This document shows, piece by piece, positions 56,636-64,000 of a stretch of DNA of 64,000 nt. A program made the translations under genes and the position numbers. Origin of the DNA: Kappaphycus alvarezii (lineage: Eukaryota > Rhodophyta > Florideophyceae > Gigartinales > Solieriaceae); NCBI GenBank assembly GCA_002205965.3, contig NADL03000543.1:124001-188000 (forward strand), written 5' to 3'. The stretch's first letter is position 1. The number at the start of each line of letters is the position of its first letter. The notes under the pieces were generated by a model, which saw only the letters and a list, made by a program, of their open reading frames with translations, was not told where the DNA came from and searched no databases.

Positions 56636-57790
56636 CTAAGCAATCGCACCGCACTGTGCCCACTGCCTCGTTAACCCGCCCGCAACCTTCTCACACGGCA
56701 CTACCGGACACCAAGGCAGCCTCCTGCACGTCATCCTCGCAGCGAACGGGAATATGAACAGAGTCGGACAGATAGGCGCCCGCAACGGGGGGTAACTTCG
56801 GTGTTTTAATGATTGAAAAATATGATCGGCTGTAATCCCGGATAACATTGGTATGTTGGGGTACGGTCTTGCAATGTCACAACCTGCGCGTAAGTCCAAC
56901 ACGTACTGATCCTCGTCCTTAATCCAATCTAGCTCAATCGAATCTGGCTCTAATGGGCTGGCGACGTCGCTATTAACATCGTCGCCTTCCACAGAATAAG
57001 AGTCAGGCCAATGCCAACGGGGAAGCGTCGGGATGAAAAGCAAAGCAGTCGAGCAACTTGCCAACCCCCATCTTGCCAACCCCCATACACGCCTGTTAGG
57101 GAACCGCCCACAAGGTATTACGATGCAATGCGGCAAGTTTGCACAATTCCTAACTGCCATTGCAGTTTTGACACAACGGTTTGGACACGGCCTCAGCAAA
57201 ATCGCCGGAGTATGGGTGGCAGTTGGAGTGGGGATGGGAGCAGTAGTCGGGTCAGAGCAGCTTGCCCAATCTCTTCTGATACCATTGACGACGCGCACAC
57301 AGGGGCGTACGACGCAATGCGGGAGATCGTTGCATTTTTCAGCGGCCCAGGTGGGGTCGATGCAACGGTCCGGACACGACATGAGCGAGGGCGCCGGAGT
57401 AGGGGTAGCGGAAGGGGTAGCATTTGGAGTAGGCGTGGGAGCAGTAGTCGAGTCAGAGCAGCTTGCCCAATCTCTTCTGATACCATTGACGACGCGCACA
57501 CAAGGGCGTACGACGCAATGCGGGAGATCATTGCATTTTTCAGCGGCCCAGGTGGGGTCGATGCAACGGTCCGGACACGGCATTTGCGTGGGTGGGGCGG
57601 AGGTGGGGGTGGGGTCAGAGCAGCTGGCCCACTGTCGTTCGACTCCGTCCACGACGCGAGTGCATGGGGTTACTGTGCAGGCGGGGAGGGGGACGCATTG
57701 GAGGGCGGCCCAGGTGGGATCGATGCAACGGTCTGGACAGGTTGCGAGCGAGGGGGGGAGGAGGATGAGGAGGAGGAGAAGGGTGGACAT
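56636..57790 (-). CDS. Secreted protein with five Cys-repeats and an inserted transposon segment
   Basis: 384 residues. The signal peptide MSTLLLLLILLPPSLAT is followed by a repeat of about 42 residues, pattern CPDRCIDPTWAA-C-LP-C-V-PC-RVV-G--R-WASC. Repeats 1-3 are close, and 2 and 3 are identical in protein. Repeat 4 (CPNRCVKTAMAVRNCANLPH) is diverged. Repeat 5 (CPTLFIFPFAARMTCRRLPW to RQWAQC) is the last. Pro/Thr-rich linkers (TTAPTPTPNATPSATPTPAP) join repeats 2-3 and 3-4. Between repeats 4 and 5, about 75 residues (EGDDVNSDVASPLEPDSIE and on) come from a transposon fragment. Likely an extracellular or wall protein. I do not recognise the family and can assign no role. Upstream DNA on the same strand is C-rich. 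Confidence 0.75.
   Translation of the reverse strand: MSTLLLLLILLPPSLATCPDRCIDPTWAALQCVPLPACTVTPCTRVVDGVERQWASCSDPTPTSAPPTQMPCPDRCIDPTWAAEKCNDLPHCVVRPCVRVVNGIRRDWASCSDSTTAPTPTPNATPSATPTPAPSLMSCPDRCIDPTWAAEKCNDLPHCVVRPCVRVVNGIRRDWASCSDPTTAPIPTPTATHTPAILLRPCPNRCVKTAMAVRNCANLPHCIVIPCGRFPNRRVWGLARWGLASCSTALLFIPTLPRWHWPDSYSVEGDDVNSDVASPLEPDSIELDWIKDEDQYVLDLRAGCDIARPYPNIPMLSGITADHIFQSLKHRSYPPLRAPICPTLFIFPFAARMTCRRLPWCPVVPCEKVAGGLTRQWAQCGAIA
56791..57014 (-). mobile_element. LINE-A third-subtype fragment inside the Cys-repeat gene
   Basis: A 224-bp copy matching 25711-25960, ending (minus strand) with ATCATTAAAACACCGAAG and a C-run. The 8-bp repeat CAACGGGG at 56783-56790 and 57015-57022 is the likely target duplication, though its C/G-run overlaps the element's own terminus. 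Element plus duplication is 232 bp, not a multiple of three, so an extra indel is needed to explain why the reading frame continues into repeat 5. Confidence 0.7.
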
Positions 57791-58886
57791 GGTTGGATTG
57801 ATTTCTTTGCAGCTGAGATGGTGAATTTGTTGCGGGGAGGATGGAAACTGGAGGTAGGAGTGGTGTTGAGGGGGGTGGTGCGGTGTTGGACGGGGATTTT
57901 ATAGTAAGGAGAACAGACGAGGGGACGGTAGAGGGTTTTAGGGTTTCGATATTGGGAGGTGGGGAACACCTAGGTGATGGGTATGGAATGGGGCAAGTGG
58001 AAATGGGTGGGTTGGAGTGGGGAGGTCGGTAGGGGTTTCATAATGGATAGGTGTGGTGAACATTTATTTAAACTCCCGACTAAAAACAGCCGCCTCTCTC
58101 TAGTGGGCTATGTTGTCAGGATAATCTTGCAGGTGAATACTGTAATGCATGCGGAGATTCTTGTTTGGTTGGATGTGGGTGTGTATCACAGGGCCCTTTG
58201 GGGTTAGAGATAGTAGGGAGGTGCAATGTAGTGGCCGCTAACGATGAGAACATACTACAATGATGGCGTCCCGTAGTTGTTTGAGTTGGCTGTCGGTGAG
58301 GGGTTGTTCCGGAGTGAGTTCCATGGTCCTGGTAGCGGTTCTGTGGGGGTGGGGCGTTGTCGTAGGCACTGGGTGATGTGGGAACCAGTGTAGGAACCAG
58401 CGTATGGCGAGGCGACATGGATGCCCCTTGAGGATGGCAGATGTGAGAAAGGATGGGAATGATAGGTGGATGTGGGGAAGGAGGGGTGAACAGTTGGCGG
58501 TTGTTGGGGGTTGCGGTTGGCGAGGCAGAGCCATTTTTGTTTGTAAGGGAGATGATCTAATGGCGGGACAAGATGGTGTAGGATTTAACGAAACCATAGC
58601 TTGGGGATGGGGAAGTAGGTAGGTAACTGTAACGCGTTTTGTATTATCTCATGGAATGAACTGGTCATTGTTTTCTTGTACATGCTTCTCGGTTGACCGA
58701 AAAGGAAAGTACAAAGCTTTGCGATGGAGATGCGGTTCAAAGTTGCGGTGTTTGGGTAGATTAGATGTATTTACAGTTTCTGGCAAGCTTCCCTTCTCTC
58801 TTGTGCCGTTTGAAAAGAATTTCACTGTTCCACCGGCGCATGGAAGCGACGAAGTACAATATTGTTGCAGCTGTCCATTGTGGAAG
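57791..58886. other. Upstream region of the Cys-repeat gene
   Basis: C/A-rich on the minus strand. A minus-strand frame at 58597-58238 (ending MELTPEQPLTDSQLKQLRDA, IIVVCSHR) is possible but Pro/His/Thr-rich and unsupported. No other gene is seen. Confidence 0.35.
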
Positions 58887-58932
58887 GGGGTAACGTTTGG
58901 GTATTTTACTCTTGGAAGATATATCCGATCTA
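58887..58932 (-). mobile_element. 46-bp LINE-A tail with short target duplication
   Basis: The complement of the LINE-A terminus starting GGGGTAACGTTTGGGTATTT. Flanking TGGAAG at 58881-58886 and 58933-58938 (TRTGGAAG if one mismatch is allowed) is the probable target duplication. Confidence 0.7.
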
Positions 58933-59091
58933 TGGAAGGTGCCCCTTCGAATGGCGCTCCTCCTTTTATTGTTTCATAGCCAATAAGAACCACACATGGA
59001 ACTCATTGACTCATTCCATTTTCTTCTCACGTGACTCTCTTTTATACATTCCTGTAATGAATGACCCAGTATTAAACACGCGCTCAATGTT

Positions 59092-59218
59092 GCTTTTAGT
59101 CTCCAAATAATGCAGGCGCGACAGGTTTCTACCCGCCGCCCGCATACGTAGTTAATTTATGAATACCCTCCGCACGCCTCTGTGCGACATTGTACAACCC
59201 ATAAAGATTTGCCACCAC
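59092..59218 (+). mobile_element. LINE-B 3' tail, 5'-truncated
   Basis: A 127-bp copy of the last part of the LINE-B tail, from TTTAGTCTCCAAATAATGCA to TTTGCCACCAC. It is tail-to-tail with the longer LINE-B copy that starts 120 bp further right. Confidence 0.82.
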
Positions 59219-59337
59219 TCAATGCTCTTGTCCTACGCACTCTACTGACGAGATTTTGTCCCACCTGAACCCTTGGCTGATACCTTCTCTCGCAGCCTCT
59301 CATCTCTGTGCACATACCACAGCCCTAGTTAGCCACG

Positions 59338-60545
59338 TGGTGGTGGTAAATCTTTATGGGTTGTACAATGTCGCACAGAGGCGTGCGGCGGGTATTCATA
59401 AATTAACTACGTATGCGGGCGGCGGGTAGAACCCTGTCGCGCCTGCATTATTTGGAGACTAAATGCAAAACGGGTAACGAAGTCGCGGAGTTCCTGCTGA
59501 GGGGAGGAACCGCGACGGGAAGCAGCGAAGGAAGCAAGGCGGCGGAAAAACCCCTTGCCGTCGTCGCCTAAGGCGCCATAGATATCAATCCTGACAGGGG
59601 AGAGGGGATATCGTTTTGGTTACAGTAAGTGCCGTAATGACGAGGTTTCTCGCGCTCTGCGAGTGTTGCGGCAGCGCCTGCTGTAACCGTACTTGGCGAA
59701 ATGTGGCGGCGTGCGGAGGGGTGGGCAACAGTAATGTCGACGGCGATATCGGTACTGTGAAGCCCGTATGTAGCGGGTATGTAAATGTCCATTCGTAGCG
59801 CGGGGGACTCCGAATGCCCAGATGAGTTGGGAACCTGGTAGAGGAGCGGATGTTCGACGATGGGAACGATGTAGCGGGCGAGAACTTTGCGGAGGATGTG
59901 ATGACGACGAGTCATTCCGTCTTCGTATTTGCAGGTCAACGCGTGTTGTCTACTTGGATCTAAGACGGGTGCGATGTCGGCCGAGCGGCGGGAGCAGACC
60001 AGACAGCGAGTAGATCCAGGGAATAGCGCGATGCCGAGACGTAGAGCCAGAGCGACTTTCCACGTAGAAGAGGACATTTAAGTAACCCGGTGGGGGTGAG
60101 GAAGCGAAGAGAAAACAGACGAGGCGGAGGATGTGCGTACGGAGAGGAGCCGTGCTCGGTCGTGGGCTGCCGCGGACGAGAACAATCTATCGGACTTCGA
60201 TAGCATGAGTTCAGTTGTGATCGCAGACTGGAGCCTTTCGCCGGGGACCGGCGATGTACAACGCTCGAAAAGAGGCGTAGCTGTAAGCGACGATGACAGC
60301 TGCGTGTGGCGGGGGATCAGAGCAAGATGGCGGACCGAGGATCTCTTCCAAGTGGCGGTCCTGGGAAAGAGTGAGCAGGTCGGAGATAAGTTCAAAAGAA
60401 TCAATTATAAATGCTGCATAAGCAGCCTCGGTAATGTCTGAAGTTTGCAGGAGACATAGACCGCCCATGGAGAAGGGGAGAGAGGCTTGGAGCCAGGCTT
60501 GCTCTGGACAGGGCAGCTGCAATTGGTGGAACGCTAGCCACAGAC
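59338..60545 (-). mobile_element. LINE-B fragment, ORF C-terminus plus complete 3' tail
   Basis: Minus strand. The frame at 60545-60211 contains AWLQASLPFSMGGLCLLQTS, DITEAAYAAFIIDSF and ILGPPSCSDP, the typical LP-x-GGLGL segment behind LINE reverse transcriptases. The 169-codon frame at 60077-59568 reads MSSSTWKVALALRLGIALFP, CLVCSRRSADIAPVLDPSRQ, HALTCKYEDGMTRRHHILRK and VDITVAHPSARRHISPSTVT to a stop at GLISMAP. This is the usual Cys/His region (CxxC, H, C, RRH) plus a nuclease-like tail. A stop and a frame change separate the two. The 230-bp untranslated tail (59567-59338) is the repeat found elsewhere in the window. Confidence 0.85.
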
Positions 60546-60890
60546 ACACCCCATGACCACCTGATCTTTTGCAATTTCGACTGCATTGCTCCTCGCACCA
60601 TCTCCCAATGGAATATTTTCTCAAACCATGTATCCCCCTCACCCCCAAAAATACTGTAAACAACTCCCATTGACATGCGGTGTTGCCTTTCTCCAAGCAA
60701 CGCACACCCCTCATGCTCTGCAACATCACCCATGCTAATCTTTGCGCCACTTGCAGTAAACCAAACCCAGGTTCCAGTAAAATCATTGTTTAGTCGGGCC
60801 TGCTGGATTCGACATTCTTTTGAGCCCTTAGAATCCGTCATGCTGACCAAATCCTGTAATTTTTAGGCAGCAGCTACCATTGCCCTGTAC
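60401..60890 (-). pseudogene. Unidentified ORF upstream of LINE-B
   Basis: A frame with one early stop reads RIQQARLNNDFTGTWVWFTA, SGAKISMGDVAEHEGCALLG and VVYSIFGGEGDTWFEKIFHW. It looks like genuine protein, rich in Trp and Gly, and overlaps the LINE-B frame at its end. It does not match the reverse transcriptase pattern I know. It may be a host exon into which LINE-B inserted. Confidence 0.35.
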
Positions 60891-61004
60891 AGTTGTCCTC
60901 CATATTGACTTCAACGCCATATCTCATGCGCATATACCGCACAATACCAGTTACCCCCTGTCCTATGCATCGAGACACCCTTCTTTCCCGTAGCTCCCTA
61001 CACA

Positions 61005-61034
61005 GGGGGAATTTTTGGGTTATTTTAATGCATG
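61005..61034 (-). mobile_element. 30-bp LINE-A-like tail with perfect target duplication
   Basis: The insert is the complement of CATGCATTAAAATAACCC plus AAAAATTCCCCC. It is flanked on both sides by GCTCCCTACACA (60993-61004 and 61035-61046), an exact 12-bp repeat. The same tail subtype is at 25411-25533. Confidence 0.9.
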
Positions 61035-61046
61035 GCTCCCTACACA

Positions 61047-61989
61047 TGCCCCCCGGAAATTCATTCGTTCTATCATAAAATGCCCAACCGAGGCAGGGCC
61101 ACTTATTTTCACTCGCGCATTGCAAGCTGATCACCTCTTTCTTTCATCATCGCATCACAAATGTCCAGTCTGCAAAACTTCCACTACTTCTGCCTTCCGG
61201 CCCCGTCACTGGATCATGCATCACCTATTCGCATAAGCCTCCACCCGGCTACTCTGAATTTACACCGTATGAAAAGTCTCACACACCTCCTCTTCACTCG
61301 CCCCCCTACTCCATTCTCCCCGCTTATCTCTTCCTGTGGTCCAACTTGCAGTAAACCTTGATTGAAACAACCGCAATAGCCGCGTCATCCTTTCGGAAAT
61401 CGGAAGGCGGCATCATATGTGACAACTCGCATGTTTTCTCCACACAGCATTGCTCCATCCACTCCATTCGCAATCACAATTACCACTACAATTCTCCTCC
61501 CACTGATTGATTCAACCATTTCCACCATAGATACTCGATGAAGTAAAGTTTCATCATATAACAAAACCTTTCATTCTACAGTCCTTTAGAACAAATAATA
61601 TACTACAGAAAAAAGCTTTCGAGGTATGTACCTTTCAGACAAGTTGCGATACCAGTGATCATACACACAATGTCCATTTCAAAAATTCAAATCGTTCAAA
61701 TCGCCAAAACACATTTGCAAACACAAATCACTCTCAGCCTACAGCAACAATCACCTTTGCTCACACTTTTGATCCAAAAAGCCGATACCAAATCTAAAAT
61801 CGCTGTCAATATCGGCAAACTGTCATCATACAACTTGCAATCAACTGCATCCACTACTCCACACGAATGGCCCCACCATTCATATCAGTATGGATCTGGA
61901 TCTACCAATACTTTGCCAGCTTTCTAGTGTCTATCCGTCATAGCACTGTCCTCATATGAGGCACACTTTGTCCAAGACAGTTCCGCTAC
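61047..61989. other. Intergenic stretch
   Basis: C/A-rich on the plus strand at 61.2-61.5 kb, then AT-rich. The 90-codon frame at 61655-61927 is Gln/Thr/Ile-rich without a motif. No gene is supported. Confidence 0.4.
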
Positions 61990-62000
61990 ATTTTGGAAAG

Positions 62001-62016
62001 GGGGAAACATTGGGAT
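62001..62016 (-). mobile_element. 16-bp LINE-A terminus with perfect target duplication
   Basis: GGGGAAACATTGGGAT sits between two exact copies of ATTTTGGAAAG (61990-62000 and 62017-62027). It resembles the last 16 bases of the LINE-A tail (GGGGAAACGTTTGGGTG in this orientation). Confidence 0.75.
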
Positions 62017-62027
62017 ATTTTGGAAAG

Positions 62028-62689
62028 GTGACTTTTTTGAAAGCCCGAAATTAATACTGCAAAAACGTTTTTTATATTAAGTTACAGTACAGTATTTCTT
62101 ACTGTACATGAGCATTCGTTTCTGAAAACTCTCGCGATAATACGAACTACATTTCCTTCCAAAATTGTGAAGCATTTGTTATATGCTGTACAGCAATGCT
62201 GTAGTTGCTGTAAGCCTTCCGCAATACTATCTTTTTTGTGTTCCATTTTGTAGATTATTACTTTATTTCTTAGATTCTATTAGAGCAATCTAGAAGTTAA
62301 ACAGATATCAACCTGGGACTTTAAAAAATTACACGACATAAAACGATTTGATAATTCAGTTTAATAGAAAAATACCAGCTTACAGAAAAAAATAAGTTTT
62401 GATGAAAATAGTACGAAATCAAACAGACACACAACTTTCCTGCGATCTTACAGAAGTTCTAAATGGAAAAAGTGGAATAGAGAAAGACCACCAAATGTTT
62501 GAAAAGACTGTCTATTCACCAATTTAGACAATCTCGTACCCAAGTTTAATATAGTACTCAAATCCTCTGATAGTGGCCATAGATCCAGCCTCCCTCTCAA
62601 TTTCACGCTGCAACAACACACATTTCCGTGCAATGCCAATACCGCTGCCTTCAGCCCCTAGCAATCTGACAGAGTCCCCGCCCCCTCTT
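62028..62689. other. AT-rich intergenic stretch
   Basis: No gene is supported. ACAGTACAGTA and ACTGTAC words occur near 62085-62105. Confidence 0.4.
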
Positions 62690-63803
62690 GCAGCCCAATT
62701 AGCATTAGTGAGGCATCGCAGGGACTCTGCATAGTAGAAGAAACTTTAATAGAACGAGATGCACAAGTTAACGTGTAAAATTGGGCAGAACGCAAGAAAT
62801 CAGATGAGGAAAATGACTCATACTGTCATATCTTCGATCTATTCAACGAGGCTAGTGGCACTGACGCGAATATCAAGATGATAAACTTTGATCCGAAAGA
62901 GGTTGATTATATTTGGGAGCTCTTTCTAATTTCATATTAATGAGCTACAATTTTGAGCGTGGTCTGAAAAGTGATGCTAGTGCGAAAGATGCATTTTTAT
63001 GATGATTATAGTTGTCAAAAAAGGAGGCAGAGGAATTTTCTGGCACGGGTATTCGGGAGAAAAAGGCCATCATTTGAGATTTTAATCAACCGTTCTGTCC
63101 GAACAATAAGTTTTATAATGTTGAGGCAGAAATGAATTCTTTTGGTGACCAATTTGGCACGGAAACGCTAAGAAAGTATGAAAATTTATTTAGGGACTAT
63201 AGGTATTCCAAATACGCTACATATGTGACTTTTCAGCAGGCGTTTAGATTTAGTGGTCGTGTGCAGGAAGAAAAAGTATACTTTAGCTGTAGGAATAAGC
63301 TTTATGGATTCAAAATAGAAGTTTCTATTCTATCGAATGGGCTCGCTGTACGGTGTTCCAAGCACTACCCAGAATCAACTTCAGATTGAAAGATTTTTCA
63401 AGAGAGCAGGGAATTTCGTGATGAAAATCTAAAGAAAACACGGGCGCGTAACTACCGTGTTTCATCCGATAGAGTTCTATCCGAGAACTATTTTGGGAAG
63501 CTGTATGGCATTTGGGCTATTCTGTGAGCGAAGTAGAGTTGGGGCGAGTCCGGGTACGACCACAACTTTAAACTATGCACGGAGCTTACAAACCTGCATA
63601 TACGCATGAATTCGCTACGAAGCGACGACCTGGACACGCAAAGTTGTATTCATAACAGGCTGTTTGATATAGGGGTGTGTAATGTTGAGAAGCGGAGGCA
63701 AGTACAGCAAAACTATTGGCGCTGGCGGCGGCTGAAGATGGATGTTCAGTTCCGTGCAAGTTCAATTTTACGCACCAGAAGACATTCACTTGCTGACCGT
63801 TGA
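62690..63803 (+). pseudogene. Broken DDE transposase of a DNA transposon
   Basis: Fragments in order: FDLFNEASG and INFDPKEVDYIWELF (about 62840-62935), YNFERGLKSDASAKDAFL, then KYATYVTFQQAFRFSGRVQE (frame 63132-63389), EEKVYFSCRNKLYGFKIEVS and ILSNGLAVRCSKHYPESTSD. These are followed, past a TGA at 63387-63389, by KIFQESREFRDENL and SENYFGKLYGIWAI, and in another frame by SWGESGYDHNFKLCTELTNL and HIRMNSLRSDDLD. The layout matches DDE-superfamily endonuclease transposases of algae and oomycetes (normally ATDVTFQ, KHxLYGxKxEVSV, GSxSDLxIF). The first catalytic Asp is Tyr here (ATYVTFQ), and there are several stops and frameshifts, so it is inactive. Terminal repeats were not identified. Confidence 0.8.
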
Positions 63804-64000
63804 GCCAGTGAGATAATAAAGGATACTGTACTGTTTTTGTGTTGTCGGCTAGCACATGTCGGAATAACTGTCGTAACTAGATTGGCGAAGTCCTGGGCCG
63901 CCGGATGCTAGCACCTCAACCTGAAGAATGTAAGCATAATGAAGCGATGCCCAGGACCCTTCGTTCGAATTAGTTCGGCTAATCGAGTTTATTTGCCGAG
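63804..64000. other. Window edge, unassigned
   Basis: Follows the transposase remains and contains ATACTGTACTGT near 63823. No feature is recognised. The 3' end of the transposon may lie here. Confidence 0.35.

Noticed and set aside
57011-57904. 297-codon and 263-codon plus-strand frames
   Set aside because: They lie antisense to the Cys-repeat gene; their repeats mirror its repeats, and they lack a plausible protein pattern.
1-64000. tRNA, rRNA, CRISPR or bacterial-type operators
   Set aside because: No clover-leaf with A and B boxes, rRNA core motif, or regularly spaced repeat array was seen by eye.

Overview
Eukaryotic genomic DNA, gene-poor and crowded with transposon remains. A red alga (florideophyte type) is my best guess. 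The reasons are few introns, a secreted protein with an N-terminal histidine and an NNHxGG motif of a kind I associate with red algae, ephrin-receptor-like CxxC-repeat secreted proteins, and a DDE transposase of the algal/oomycete type. This is inference; no rRNA or organelle marker is present.

Positions 1-25 kb are strongly AT-rich. The clearest host gene here lies on the minus strand at 7091-5500. It has one intron and a signal peptide that would be cut immediately before a histidine, as in lytic polysaccharide monooxygenases (LPMOs). The rest of the block holds a few LINE fragments, a 167-bp retroposon with target-site duplications, a tandem duplication near 17 kb, and long stretches with nothing recognisable. 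Between about 19 and 24.4 kb, minus-strand frames look like decayed coding sequence of unknown origin.

Positions 25-61 kb are closer to balanced GC and are dominated by mobile DNA. There is an old Ty1/copia-type LTR element (29319-36942) with an antisense open frame in its 3' part. A young Ty3/gypsy-type element (37311-44792, minus strand) has 98% similar LTRs, a GTCCC target duplication and two paralogous accessory ORFs. A related solo LTR (53366-54736) carries an inserted acidic ORF. At least two LINE families are present. LINE-A lacks poly(A) and ends in AAAACACCCAAACGTTTCCC or close variants; many 5'-truncated tails are only 16-160 bp long and several have exact 9-12 bp target duplications. 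LINE-B has a 230-bp 3' tail found in several copies.

Host genes in this half are two minus-strand secreted cysteine-rich proteins (51361-50414 and 57790-56636) with similar signal peptides, and a small coiled-coil ORF (49343-49756). The 57-kb gene carries a transposon fragment that is read through in frame between its fourth and fifth repeats. The right end (62.7-63.8 kb) holds a broken DDE transposase gene.
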